Shown here piece by piece: positions 1-8,108 of a stretch of 64,000 bases of DNA (its first letter is position 1; every line of letters begins with the position of its first letter). A program made the position numbers and the translations under genes. The notes under the pieces are model-generated. The model did not search any database. It was not told the origin of the DNA and saw only the letters and a list, made by a program, of their open reading frames with translations. The DNA comes from Pelomonas sp963422775 (GTDB lineage: Bacteria; Pseudomonadota; Gammaproteobacteria; Burkholderiales; Burkholderiaceae_C), in the NCBI GenBank assembly GCA_963422775.4, contig CAUJSJ030000103.1, positions 62,001-126,000 of the forward strand, read 5' to 3'.

Positions 1-390
1 GGACAGCAGCGTCGTGGCCTGCAGCGTGGGCGTCAGCGTGTAGGGCAGGGCGGAGCCTGCGGCGTTGGCCGTCAGGCTGAGCTGCACCGTCTGGAAGCGG
101 GCGATGAAGGAGGTCGTATTGTCCAGCTGCGGTGCGCCCCAGTCGTTGGCATTGGGGCCGCGGTCGGGCAGGGCCAGGAAGGTGTTGCCGCCAGCCCAGG
201 CCAGGCCGGAGCCCATGCCGCCCAGCAGATTGGCCGCGAGGCCACTTTCCAGCGAATAGTTCAGGCCGGAGAGGTCACTCAGCGAACCGCTGAGGTTGCC
301 CATGCCGATCAGCACCGGCTCGGCCGCGCGGGATTGGGCGGCGAGGGCCAGCAGGGCGCTGGCAAGCACGGTGGGAAGGAAGGGGCGCAT
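1..390 (-). CDS. Esterase-like activity of phytase family protein (N-terminal part, cut by window edge)
   Basis: The frame is open from an ATG at 388-390 (minus strand) to the left edge, so only about the first 130 residues are seen. The N-terminus MRPFLPTVLASALLALAAQSRA is a clear Sec signal peptide, so the product is exported. The mature part contains the segments GLAWAGGNTFLALPDRGPNA and FIARFQTVQL, which are typical of the phytase-like beta-propeller family (PF13449 type), whose members are annotated as esterase-like. The substrate cannot be read from the sequence. An 18-bp palindrome lies 58 bp upstream. The family call is fairly secure; the function is not. Confidence 0.7.
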   Translation of the reverse strand, partial: MRPFLPTVLASALLALAAQSRAAEPVLIGMGNLSGSLSDLSGLNYSLESGLAANLLGGMGSGLAWAGGNTFLALPDRGPNANDWGAPQLDNTTSFIARFQTVQLSLTANAAGSALPYTLTPTLQATTLLS

Positions 391-447
391 CGCGGATCTC
401 CGGAGTGGTTGGAAAACCCGCGATGCTGGCTGGCCAGCGTGACGCCG

Positions 448-465
448 TCGTGACGGATGTCACGA
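448..465. promoter_or_regulatory. 18-bp perfect palindrome, CRP/FNR-like operator candidate
   Basis: TCGTGAC-GGAT-GTCACGA has 7-bp arms with a 4-bp spacer. Its CGTGA-N6-TCACG core resembles CRP-family sites (TGTGA-N6-TCACA). It lies between the end of ohr (489) and the start of the phytase-like gene (390), which is transcribed away from it. No T-run follows, so an intrinsic terminator is less likely. The regulator is not identified. Confidence 0.4.
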
Positions 466-488
466 ATGGCGCTACATGGCGCTGAGGA

Positions 489-923
489 TCAGACGACGGT
501 CAGCGTCACGTCGACATTGCCGCGCGTGGCGTTCGAGTATGGGCAGACTTCATGGGCCGTTTCGACAAGCTTTTCCAGCGCGCCGCGCTCCATGCCCGGC
601 ACCGAGATCTTCATGTCGACCTGGATGCCGAAGGCGCCCGGCTTGTTGGCGTGCGGGCCGATGGCCACGTCCGTCGTGATCGACACCTCGGCGGGCAGGC
701 TGAGCTTCTGGCGGGCCGACACGGCCTTCATCGCGCCGATGAAGCAGGCGGAATAGCCGGCCGCGAACAGCTGCTCGGGGTTGGTGCCGGGGGCGCCGTC
801 GCCGCCCAGTTGCTTGGGCGTGGTCAGCACGGCGTCCAGCGCGCCGTCCGACGACTTGGCGGTGCCGGCGCGGCCACCGGTGGCAGTGGCGGTGGCGGTG
901 TAGAGGGCTTTTTCGATGGCCAT
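489..923 (-). CDS. ohr: Organic hydroperoxide resistance protein Ohr (OsmC/Ohr family)
   Basis: This 144-residue cytoplasmic peroxidase reduces organic and fatty-acid hydroperoxides using a Cys pair recycled by lipoylated proteins (family knowledge). The two reactive cysteines are visible: Cys60 in GYSACFIGA and Cys127 in HEVCPYSN. The NPEQLFAAGY segment carries the conserved Glu that positions the active-site Arg. Length is normal for Ohr. The gene lies 35 bp downstream of ohrR on the same strand and probably forms an ohrR-ohr transcript controlled by the palindrome at 1474-1486. Confidence 0.96.
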   Translation of the reverse strand: MAIEKALYTATATATGGRAGTAKSSDGALDAVLTTPKQLGGDGAPGTNPEQLFAAGYSACFIGAMKAVSARQKLSLPAEVSITTDVAIGPHANKPGAFGIQVDMKISVPGMERGALEKLVETAHEVCPYSNATRGNVDVTLTVV

Positions 924-958
924 GGTGGCTCCTGGGTGGGTGGTGGGTGGGAAAGAAG

Positions 959-1456
959 TCAGGCAGCCGCGTCGGCAGCCCGGTTGAGTTGCTGGCGCAG
1001 CTGCGTGAGCCGCTGCGTCAGCGCGATGACCTCGTCCAGCTCGCAGGCGCTGGCGCAGGCGAGGTGGCCGGGGATGTCCAGCGCCAGCTCGCGCAGTTGA
1101 CGGCCCTGGGCTGTGAGGAAGATGTCGACGCGGCGCTCGTCGTCGCTGGCGCGGCGGCGCTCGATGTGGCCCAGTGCCTCAAGGCGCTTGAGCAGCGGCG
1201 TCAGCGTGCCGGAGTCCAGCGACAGGCGTTGGCCGAGCTGCCCAACACTCAGGTGATGGCTGGGACCCTCGCCCTCCCACAGCACCAGCATGACCAGGTA
1301 TTGCGGATAGGTCAGGCCCAGCGGCGCCAGCAGGGGTTTGTAGATCTTGGTCATGGCCAGGGAGCTGCTGTACAGCGCAAAGCAGAGCTGGCGGTCCAAC
1401 TGCAGCCATTCACCGCGGGGATCGGTGGTGGTGTTGGGGGTCTTGCTGCGTGCCAT
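959..1456 (-). CDS. ohrR: MarR-family organic-peroxide sensor OhrR
   Basis: The product is a 165-residue MarR-type winged-helix repressor. The sensing cysteine is Cys25 in LDRQLCFALYSSS, the signature of OhrR, whose oxidation by organic peroxide releases DNA. The winged-helix region follows (LSLDSGTLTPLLKRLEALG, then RRRASDDERRVDIFLT). The start is taken at 1456 (MARSKTP): an in-frame extension to 1621 would run through the operator and adds residues unlike the family. The gene is upstream of ohr, its cognate target, and divergent from the DUF1304 gene at 1606. Confidence 0.93.
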   Translation of the reverse strand: MARSKTPNTTTDPRGEWLQLDRQLCFALYSSSLAMTKIYKPLLAPLGLTYPQYLVMLVLWEGEGPSHHLSVGQLGQRLSLDSGTLTPLLKRLEALGHIERRRASDDERRVDIFLTAQGRQLRELALDIPGHLACASACELDEVIALTQRLTQLRQQLNRAADAAA

Positions 1457-1473
1457 GGCTGTTAATATATGAC

Positions 1474-1486
1474 GCAATTTAATTGC
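1474..1486. promoter_or_regulatory. OhrR operator (13-bp palindrome)
   Basis: GCAATT-T-AATTGC is a perfect inverted repeat in an AT-rich patch, 17 bp before the ohrR start. It matches the AATT-centred palindromes described for OhrR operators in other bacteria. The site sits in the gap between ohrR and the divergent DUF1304 gene, so it could control both directions. Confidence 0.75.
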
Positions 1487-1605
1487 ACACAAGTTAAATG
1501 GTCTTTCGACGCCTTCCTCGATGCCGTCTTTTGAGCGACACATGACGCTAGACCCATCTGCGAGGATGCGCCACCCCCAATCGAACAACGACGAGGAGAG
1601 AGACG

Positions 1606-1968
1606 ATGCAGATGGTCGCAATCGTGCTGGCCGCCCTGGTGGCGCTGCTGCACCTGTACTTCCTGGTGCTGGAGATGTTCTTCTGGACCAAGCCGTTGGG
1701 CCGCAAGGCCTTCGGGCTGGACAAGGATTTCGCCGAGCGCAGCAAGGCGTTGGCGGCCAACCAGGGGCTCTACAACGGCTTCCTGGTGGCAGGCCTCGTC
1801 TACGGGCTGACGCTGGGCGCCGCCGGCGCGGGCAAGCCCTGGCTGGTGTTCTTCCTGGGCTGCGTCGTCGTGGCCGGCCTGTTCGGCGCGGCCACGGCGT
1901 CCAGGAAGATCCTGTTCGTGCAGGCGCTGCCGGGCGCGCTGGCGCTGGCCGCCGTGCTGCTCAGCTGA
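1606..1968 (+). CDS. DUF1304 family small membrane protein
   Basis: The 120-residue product has about four hydrophobic segments (residues 3-25, about 50-70, 78-95, 102-119) and the motif EMFFWTKPLGRKAF near residues 23-36, typical of DUF1304 (PF06993). The biochemical role is unknown. The ATG at 1606 follows a good purine-rich site (GAGGAGAGAGACG). The gene is divergent from ohrR-ohr across a shared regulatory region, so co-regulation with the peroxide response is plausible but inferred. Its 3' end overlaps the convergent ABC-F gene by a few bases. Confidence 0.8.
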   Translation: MQMVAIVLAALVALLHLYFLVLEMFFWTKPLGRKAFGLDKDFAERSKALAANQGLYNGFLVAGLVYGLTLGAAGAGKPWLVFFLGCVVVAGLFGAATASRKILFVQALPGALALAAVLLS

Positions 1969-3889
1969 GATTCAGTTCAGCGCCTGGATCTGCTCGCCCA
2001 GTTCCAGCCAACGCATCTCGTCGGCTTCGAGCTGGTCGCTGATCGCCTTCAGCCGCTTGCCCATCTCGGCAATGGCCGAGGCGGCCGCGCCTTCGGCAAG
2101 CTGGGCCTCGATCCCCTTGCGCTCCTCGGCGAGCGCGTGCAGGCGCTTGTCGATCTGCTCCATCTCCTTGCGCAGCGGGCGTGTCTGCTCGGCCAGCTTG
2201 GCGCGGGGCCTGGCCTGAGACCTTGCGGTCCTCGCGCGGCGCGGGGGCGGCGGCCACGGGTGCAGGTGCCGCGGCCGGTTGCTTCTTGGCCGCGCGTGCG
2301 GCCTCCTTGCTCTGGTCGAGCAGCCAGCGCTGGTAGTCGTCCAGATCGCCGTCAAAGGGCTTGACGACGCCGTCGGCCACCAGCCAGAACTCGTCGCAGA
2401 CCTCGCGCAGCAGCGCGCGGTCATGGCTGACCAGCATGACGGTGCCCTCGAACTCGTTGAGCGCCATCGACAGCGCCTCCCGGGTGTTCAGGTCCAGGTG
2501 GTTGGTCGGCTCGTCCAGCAGCAGCAGGTTGGGGCGCTGCCACACGAGCATCGCCAGCACCAGCCGCGCCTTCTCGCCGCCGGACAGGCTGCCGACCTGC
2601 TGGTTGACCATGTCGCCGGTGAAGCGGAACTGGCCGAGGAAATCGCGCAGCTCCTGCTCTCTTCCGGCCGGGCCCACTTCGCGTGCGAGCCTCACCATGT
2701 GCTCCAGCGGGCCTTCGTCCAGGCGCAGCACGTCCAGTTCCTGCTGGGCGAAGTAGCCGATGGACAGGCCCTTGCCTTGCGTCAGCTGGCCGGCCAGCGG
2801 GGCTTGAGTGCCGGCAATCGTCTTCACGAGCGTGGACTTGCCCTGGCCGTTGGCGCCGAGGATGCCGATGCGCTGGCCGGCCAGCACGGAGCGGTCGACG
2901 TTGCGCACGATGGTGGTGGTGCCGTAGCCCGCCGACATCTCGTCGAACATCAGCATCGGGTTGGGCAGGTTCAGCGGCTCGCGGAACTCGAAGTTGAAGT
3001 CGGCCGACGCCAGCACCGGCGCCAGCCTTTCCATGCGCTCCAGCGCCTTCACGCGGCTTTGCGCCTGCTTGGCCTTGCTGGCCTTGGCCTTGAACCGGTC
3101 GATGAACTTCTGCAGGTGGGCCACGCGGTCCTGCTGCTTGGAGAAGGCGGCCTGCTGCAAGACCATGCGCTCGGCGCGCTGGGTCTCGAAGCTGGTGTAG
3201 TTGCCGCCGTAGCGCACCAGCTTGCCTTCGTCCAGATGCAGCGTGACCTTGGTGATCGCGTCGAGGAATTCGCGGTCATGGCTGATGATGATCAGCGTGC
3301 CGTCGTAGCGTTGCAGCCAGGCTTCCAGCCAGACCAGGGCGTCCAGGTCCAAGTGGTTGGTGGGCTCGTCCAGCAGCATCAGCTCGGCCGGGCACATCAG
3401 CGCGCGGGCCAGTTGCAGGCGCATGCGCCAGCCGCCGGAGAAGCTGTTGACCGGTGCATCGAGCTGCACGGTCTTGAAGCCCAGGCCCATCAGCAGCGCC
3501 TGGGCACGCGAGCGGGCGTCGAAGGCGCCGGCGTCGGCCAGCAGCGCGTGGGCGTCGGCCATCGCGTGGCCGTCGTTGGCGGCCTCGGCGGCTTCCAGCG
3601 CGGCGCGTGCCGCCATCAGGCCGAGGTCGCCTTCCAGCACGTAGTCGGTGGCGCCGTCCTCGGTCTCGGGCATGTTCTGGGCCACCTCTGAGCGGCGCCA
3701 GTGCTTGGGCACCTCGACTTCGCCTTTGTCGTTGCCCAGGCGGTGCGTCAGCAGCGCGAACAGGCTGGACTTGCCGGCACCGTTGCGTCCGACGAGTCCG
3801 ATTTTTTCGCCAGGCTGCAGCGTCGCGGACGCGTTGTCCAGCACCACCTTGACGCCGCGGCGCAGCGTGATGTCGCGCAGCGTGATCAT
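1961..3889 (-). CDS. ABC-F ribosome-associated ATPase, YheS-like, with a frameshift in the C-terminal tail
   Basis: The product is a soluble duplicated ATPase with no membrane domain. The first cassette has Walker A GRNGAGKSS, signature SFSGGWRMRL and Walker B LMLLDEPTNHLD. The linker is Lys/Gln-rich and the second cassette has GANGQGKST, SLSGGEKARL and LLLLDEPTNHLD. This is the ABC-F translation-factor layout, and the N-terminus matches YheS. After PREDRK the frame turns into Arg/Ala-rich nonsense, while the next frame encodes the expected coiled tail (AKLAEQTRPLRKEMEQIDKR) ending at 1972. Removing one G from the run 2205-2208 restores it. The ATG overlaps the prmB stop as ATGA. Confidence 0.88.
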   Translation of the reverse strand: MITLRDITLRRGVKVVLDNASATLQPGEKIGLVGRNGAGKSSLFALLTHRLGNDKGEVEVPKHWRRSEVAQNMPETEDGATDYVLEGDLGLMAARAALEAAEAANDGHAMADAHALLADAGAFDARSRAQALLMGLGFKTVQLDAPVNSFSGGWRMRLQLARALMCPAELMLLDEPTNHLDLDALVWLEAWLQRYDGTLIIISHDREFLDAITKVTLHLDEGKLVRYGGNYTSFETQRAERMVLQQAAFSKQQDRVAHLQKFIDRFKAKASKAKQAQSRVKALERMERLAPVLASADFNFEFREPLNLPNPMLMFDEMSAGYGTTTIVRNVDRSVLAGQRIGILGANGQGKSTLVKTIAGTQAPLAGQLTQGKGLSIGYFAQQELDVLRLDEGPLEHMVRLAREVGPAGREQELRDFLGQFRFTGDMVNQQVGSLSGGEKARLVLAMLVWQRPNLLLLDEPTNHLDLNTREALSMALNEFEGTVMLVSHDRALLREVCDEFWLVADGVVKPFDGDLDDYQRWLLDQSKEAARAAKKQPAAAPAPVAAAPAPREDRKVSGQAPRQAGRADTPAAQGDGADRQAPARARRGAQGDRGPACRRRGRLGHCRDGQAAEGDQRPARSRRDALAGTGRADPGAELNLS

Positions 3890-4746
3890 TGCAGGGCCTC
3901 CTTGGCGACCAGGAGGACTTGATCGTCGCCGGCCGAGGTTTCGAGCCAGACGACTTCGAGGGTCGGGAAGGCGGCCTCGAAGTTCTCGCGCTCGTTGCCG
4001 ATCTCCAGCACGAGCACGCCGTCGTCGTTCAGCGCGGTGGGTGCAGCGCGCAGCAGCTCGCGGATGAAGTCCATGCCGTCGCTGCCACCGGCCAGGGCCA
4101 GTTCGGGCTCGGCCAGGTACTCGGCCGGCAGGGCGGCCATGCTCGTGCTGTTGACGTAGGGCGGGTTGCAGAGGATCAGGTCGTACGGGCCCTGGGCGCC
4201 GGCCAGACCGTCGCCTTGCAACAGCCGGATGCGCAGCGCCAGGTTGTGGCGCTCGATGTTCAGCTTCGCGACTTCGAGGGCGTTGGCGTCGATGTCCAGC
4301 GCGTCGACTTCAACGTCCGGCCAGGCCATCGCCGCCAGCACGGCCAAGCTGCCGTTGCCGGTGCACAGGTCCAGCACGCGGCGGCTGGCCGGGTTCAGCC
4401 AGGGGTCGATGCTCGCGTCGGCGATCAGCTCGGCGATGAAGCTGCGCGGCACGATGGCGCGCTCGTCGATGGTGAAGGGCACGCCCTGCAGCCAGGCCTC
4501 GCCGGTCAGGTAGGCGGCGGGCTTGCGCGTGGCGATGCGCTGCTGCACCATCGCGTCGATGGCGGCCAGTTCGGCATCGCTCAGCTCACGCTCGGCGTGC
4601 TCATCCAGCGCATCCAGCGGCAGGCCCAGGCGCCACAGCGCCAGCCAGGCGGCTTCGTCAAAGGCGTTCGTCGTGCCGTGGCCAAAAAACAAACCCGCTT
4701 GGTTCAAGCGGGCAGTGGCGGTTTCGATGCAGGTGATGAGATTCAA
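3886..4746 (-). CDS. prmB: Ribosomal protein L3 glutamine N5-methyltransferase PrmB
   Basis: This SAM-dependent methyltransferase modifies a glutamine of ribosomal protein L3. SAM motif I (VLDLCTGNGSLAVLA) and the glutamine-binding NPPY motif (LILCNPPYVNS) are both present, and the N-terminal helical part (FFGHGTTNAFDEAAW) is PrmB-like rather than PrmC-like. No ATG fits the family N-terminus. I chose TTG at 4744-4746, which overlaps the pilU stop (TTGA) and gives 286 residues; the longer frame to 4860 is only the pilU gene read in another frame. The stop overlaps the start of the ABC-F gene, so translation is probably coupled. Confidence 0.9.
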   Translation of the reverse strand: MNLITCIETATARLNQAGLFFGHGTTNAFDEAAWLALWRLGLPLDALDEHAERELSDAELAAIDAMVQQRIATRKPAAYLTGEAWLQGVPFTIDERAIVPRSFIAELIADASIDPWLNPASRRVLDLCTGNGSLAVLAAMAWPDVEVDALDIDANALEVAKLNIERHNLALRIRLLQGDGLAGAQGPYDLILCNPPYVNSTSMAALPAEYLAEPELALAGGSDGMDFIRELLRAAPTALNDDGVLVLEIGNERENFEAAFPTLEVVWLETSAGDDQVLLVAKEALQ

Positions 4747-5912
4747 GGGGTTCGCACGTCGAGCGTGATTTCGGTGAAGCTGGCGTCGTCGCCAGCTTTT
4801 TCTTCCTTGCGCGGCGTGTTCGTGAGGCGCGCGCCGGGCGCCTCGTTCTGCAGCCGCCACAACAGGTTGGTGGGCGAGTCGGCGAAGGCCAGGCCTTCCT
4901 CGCGGGTGATGACGCCGTCGGTGATGAGCTTGGCGAAATGCTCTTCGTAGGTCTGCGAGCCCTCGGCGATGGACTTCTCCATCGCCTCTTTCACGCCGGC
5001 GAAGTCGCCTTGCTCGATCAACTCGGCCGTCAGCTTGGTGTTGAACAGGATTTCCACGACCGGCACACGGCCACCCGCGGTGGCGCGCACGAGGCGCTGC
5101 GACACGATGGCCTTCAGGCCGGCCGCCAGGTCGTTCAGCAGCGCCGGGCGGGACTCGGGTGTGTAGAAGGACAGGATGCGGTTCAGCGCGTGGTAGGTGT
5201 TGTTGCCGTGCAGCGTGGCCAGCACCAGGTGGCCGGACAGCGCGTAGCTGATGGCCGCCGTCATCGTGTCGCGGTCGCGAATTTCACCGATCAGGATGCA
5301 GTCCGGCGCCTGGCGCAGCGCGTTCTTCAGCGCGATCTGCAGCGAGGCCGTGTCGCGGCCGATCTCGCGCTGGTTGACGACCGAGCGCTTGTTGCTGAAC
5401 AGGTATTCGATCGGGTCCTCGATGGTGAGGATGTGCCCGGTCATCGTCTGGTTGCGCAGCTCCAGCATGGACGCGAGCGTCGTGCTCTTGCCGGTGCCGG
5501 TGGCGCCCACCATCAGGATGAGGCCGCGCTTTTCCTTGATCATCGTGCCCAGCACGGCGGGCAGCTGCAGGCTGTCCAGCGTCGGGATTTCGTGCGGGAT
5601 GTGCCGAAACACACCGGCGATCGAGCCGCGCTGGCGAAAGCCCGACAGCCGAAAGCTCCCCACGCCGCGCACCGACACGGCCATGTTCAGCTCGCCGCTG
5701 TTGTCCAACTCGGCCAGCGAGGCCGGGTCGATGACCTCGGCGATGAGCTGGCGCGGCTGCGGCGGCGTCAGCAGCTGGTCGGACAGCTGCACCGTCTGTC
5801 CGTTGATGCGGATCAGCACCGGCATGTTGGCCGACAGATAGCAGTCCGACGCACCCTTGTCGGCCATCAGCCGCAGGATGCGCTCCATGTTGCCGGCGCC
5901 AGGGCTGCTCAT
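4743..5912 (-). CDS. pilU: Type IV pilus retraction ATPase PilU (PilT/PilU family)
   Basis: This 389-residue hexameric cytoplasmic ATPase powers pilus retraction together with PilT. It shows Walker A (GATGTGKSTT), the Asp box (ILTIEDPIEYLF), Walker B (CILIGEIRD) and the His box (LATLHGNNTYHALNRI). The long C-terminal tail after residue 345 and the N-terminus RILRLMADKGASDCYLS favour PilU over PilT. It lies between dapD and prmB. A structured repeat (5917-5996) begins 4 bp upstream of its start, so its own promoter, if any, must lie in or beyond that element. Confidence 0.9.
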   Translation of the reverse strand: MSSPGAGNMERILRLMADKGASDCYLSANMPVLIRINGQTVQLSDQLLTPPQPRQLIAEVIDPASLAELDNSGELNMAVSVRGVGSFRLSGFRQRGSIAGVFRHIPHEIPTLDSLQLPAVLGTMIKEKRGLILMVGATGTGKSTTLASMLELRNQTMTGHILTIEDPIEYLFSNKRSVVNQREIGRDTASLQIALKNALRQAPDCILIGEIRDRDTMTAAISYALSGHLVLATLHGNNTYHALNRILSFYTPESRPALLNDLAAGLKAIVSQRLVRATAGGRVPVVEILFNTKLTAELIEQGDFAGVKEAMEKSIAEGSQTYEEHFAKLITDGVITREEGLAFADSPTNLLWRLQNEAPGARLTNTPRKEEKAGDDASFTEITLDVRTP

Positions 5913-5916
5913 GTCT

Positions 5917-5996
5917 GCCCCTCGTCCGATGAGTACATCGGCCGATCCCCCGAGGGGATGCGGGCCGGCTTGGGAGCGGCCCGGCGCTCGGCCCGC
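5917..5996. repeat. Structured intergenic repeat, short form (copy 1)
   Basis: An 80-bp element fills most of the dapD-pilU gap. Block A (5917-5958) holds two hairpins, CGATG-AGTA-CATCG and TCCCC-CGA-GGGGA. Block B (5960-5996) is a 37-bp GC-rich inverted repeat starting GCGGGCCGGCTTGGG and ending GGCCCGC. Block B is identical to 34275-34311, and block A matches 34191-34232 at 35 of 42 positions. The middle hairpin present in copy 2 is absent here. Confidence 0.85.
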
Positions 5997-6030
5997 TTGG
6001 GTTGGATCAGGCTGCGCACGGCTGGAGTCC

Positions 6031-6855
6031 TCAGGCCCGCAGCAGTTCGTTGATGCTGGTCTTGGAGCGCGTCTGGGCGTCGACGCGCTTCACGATGATG
6101 GCCGCGTACAGCGAGTAGCGGCCGCCGTCCTTGGGCAGCGAGCCCGAGATGACGACGGAACCGGCCGGGATGCGGCCATAGCTGACGGTGTCGGTGGCGC
6201 GGTCGTAGATCGGCGTGCTCTGGCCGATGTACACGCCCATGGAGATGACCGAGTTCTCCTCGACGATGACGCCCTCGACGACCTCGGAGCGAGCGCCGAT
6301 GAAACAGTTGTCTTCGATGATGGTCGGGTTGGCCTGCAGCGGTTCCAGTACGCCGCCGATGCCGACCCCGCCGCTCAGGTGCACGTTCTTGCCGATCTGC
6401 GCGCAGGAGCCGACGGTGGCCCAGGTGTCCACCATGGCGCCTTCGTCCACGTAGGCGCCGATGTTCACGTAGCTGGGCATCAGCACCACGTTCTTCGCCT
6501 GGAAGCTGCCGCGGCGCGCCACGGCTGGAGGCACGATGCGCACGCCGCTGGCGCGCAGTTGTTCGTCGCTCCAGCCGGCGTACTTCGTCGGCACCTTGTC
6601 GAAGAACGTAAGTTCCTTGTCGCCCATGATGCGGTTGTCGTTCAGGCGGAAGGACAGCAGCACGGCCTTCTTGACCCACTGGTGCACCGTCCACTGGCCC
6701 ACGCTTTCGCGGGTGGCCACGCGCAGGCGGCCGGCGTCCAGCTCGGCGATGACTTGCTCCACCGCCTGGCGCAGTTCGGGCGCATTGGTCGGGTCCAGCG
6801 CGGCGCGGTTGTCCCAGGCGAGGTCGATCAGGCTTTGCAGTTCAGCGGTGTTCAT
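6031..6855 (-). CDS. dapD: 2,3,4,5-tetrahydropyridine-2,6-dicarboxylate N-succinyltransferase
   Basis: DapD uses succinyl-CoA to acylate tetrahydrodipicolinate in the succinylase branch of diaminopimelate/lysine synthesis. The 274-residue length is normal. An N-terminal helical domain (residues 1-95) precedes a left-handed beta-helix of hexapeptide repeats (about 110-230, e.g. VNIGAYVDEGAMVDTWATVG). The ATG overlaps the dapC stop (ATGA), so dapC-dapD are translationally coupled and supply consecutive steps of one pathway. Confidence 0.97.
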   Translation of the reverse strand: MNTAELQSLIDLAWDNRAALDPTNAPELRQAVEQVIAELDAGRLRVATRESVGQWTVHQWVKKAVLLSFRLNDNRIMGDKELTFFDKVPTKYAGWSDEQLRASGVRIVPPAVARRGSFQAKNVVLMPSYVNIGAYVDEGAMVDTWATVGSCAQIGKNVHLSGGVGIGGVLEPLQANPTIIEDNCFIGARSEVVEGVIVEENSVISMGVYIGQSTPIYDRATDTVSYGRIPAGSVVISGSLPKDGGRYSLYAAIIVKRVDAQTRSKTSINELLRA

Positions 6856-8057
6856 GGAAGAGCTTGGGTGAAGGAGACGATGCGGCGGGCGGCTTCAAGG
6901 CATTCGGCCTCGTCGGCCACCAGGGCCAGGCGGACGCGCCCGGCGCCGGGGTTGCTGCCGTGCGCCTCGCGGGCCAGCAGGCTGCCCGGCAGGACGGAGA
7001 GATTGTATTGAGCGAGCAGGCCCTGGGCGAAGGCCACGTCGTTACCACCTGGAACACCCGCCCAGAGGTAGAAGCCGGCGTCGGGCAGGGCCACGTCCAG
7101 AACGTCCGCCAGCAGCGGCGTCACGTCGGCGAACTTGTGCCGGTAGCGCGCCCGGTTCTCGATGACGTGGGCCTCGTCACCCCAGGCCGCGATGCTGGCG
7201 GCCTGCACGATGGGGCTCATCGCGCTGCCGTGGTAGGTGCGGTAGAGCAGGAACTTCTTCAGCAGCGCCGCGTCGCCGGCGACGAAGCCGGAGCGCAGCC
7301 CCGGCACGTTGGAGCGCTTGGACAGCGACGTGAAGGCGATCAGGTTGCGGAAGTCGTGCCGGCCGAGCCTGGCCGCGGCCTCCAGGCCACCGAGGGGCGC
7401 CTCGTCACGGAAATAGATCTCCGAGTAGCACTCGTCCGACGCGATGACGAAGCCGTGCCGGTCGCTCAGCTCGAACAGTGCCTGCCATTCCGACAGCGGC
7501 ATCACGGCGCCGCTCGGGTTGCCGGGTGAGCAGACGTAGAGCAGCTGGGTGCGCGCCCAGGTGGCGGCGTCGATCTGCGTCCAGTCCACCGCGAAATTGC
7601 GCGCCGGGTCGGAATTGGCATAGGCCACCTCGGCGCCCGCCAGCAGGGCCGCGCCCTCGTAGATCTGATAGAAGGGATTGGGGCAGACCACGATGGCCCC
7701 CGGACGGCTGGCGTCGATGACGGTCTGCGCGATGGCGAACAGCGCCTCGCGCGAGCCGTTGACGGGCAGGACCTGCGTGGCCGGGTCCAGCGTCAGGCCG
7801 TAGCGGCGCGAGATCCAGGCCGAGATTGCCTCGCGCAACGCCGGCGTGCCTGCCGTGGCCGGGTAGGCCGCCAGGCTCTTCATCGCGCCGTTGATGGCCT
7901 CGGCGATCAGGGCCGGCGCCGCGTGGCGGGGCTCGCCGATACCCAGGGAAATGGGCGCGAGCGCGGGATTGGGCGTGATGCCCGCGGTCAGCTCGCGCAG
8001 GCGCTCGAAGGGGTAGGGGTGCAGCCTGTCGAGCCGCGGATTGACGGGGAAACTCAT
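6852..8057 (-). CDS. dapC: Succinyldiaminopimelate transaminase DapC
   Basis: This PLP-dependent class I/II aminotransferase makes N-succinyl-diaminopimelate from the product of DapD. It has 401 residues. PLP-site landmarks are SPGNPSGA, ASDECYSEIYF and the Schiff-base lysine in SLSKRSNVPGLRSGF. The start is set at 8057 (MSFPVNPRLDRL), where homologues begin; the frame stays open far upstream only because it is antisense to the gene at 8109. A TATCAT hexamer lies 6 nt before the ATG with no Shine-Dalgarno sequence between, so the mRNA may be leaderless. Confidence 0.95.
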   Translation of the reverse strand: MSFPVNPRLDRLHPYPFERLRELTAGITPNPALAPISLGIGEPRHAAPALIAEAINGAMKSLAAYPATAGTPALREAISAWISRRYGLTLDPATQVLPVNGSREALFAIAQTVIDASRPGAIVVCPNPFYQIYEGAALLAGAEVAYANSDPARNFAVDWTQIDAATWARTQLLYVCSPGNPSGAVMPLSEWQALFELSDRHGFVIASDECYSEIYFRDEAPLGGLEAAARLGRHDFRNLIAFTSLSKRSNVPGLRSGFVAGDAALLKKFLLYRTYHGSAMSPIVQAASIAAWGDEAHVIENRARYRHKFADVTPLLADVLDVALPDAGFYLWAGVPGGNDVAFAQGLLAQYNLSVLPGSLLAREAHGSNPGAGRVRLALVADEAECLEAARRIVSFTQALP

Positions 8058-8063
8058 GCGGGC

Positions 8064-8069
8064 ATGATA
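8064..8069 (-). promoter_or_regulatory. dapC -10 element (leaderless type)
   Basis: TATCAT on the minus strand ends 6 nt before the dapC ATG, which puts the expected transcription start on or next to the start codon. No good -35 is visible at 17 bp. Confidence 0.45.
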
Positions 8070-8108
8070 GGGCGCGGCCCACGAGCCGCAGCCTGGGGAG
8101 GCACGAAG

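Noticed and set aside
2279..3691. 470-codon frame antisense to the ABC-F gene
   Set aside because: Shadow of a gene with both Walker motifs visible on the minus strand.
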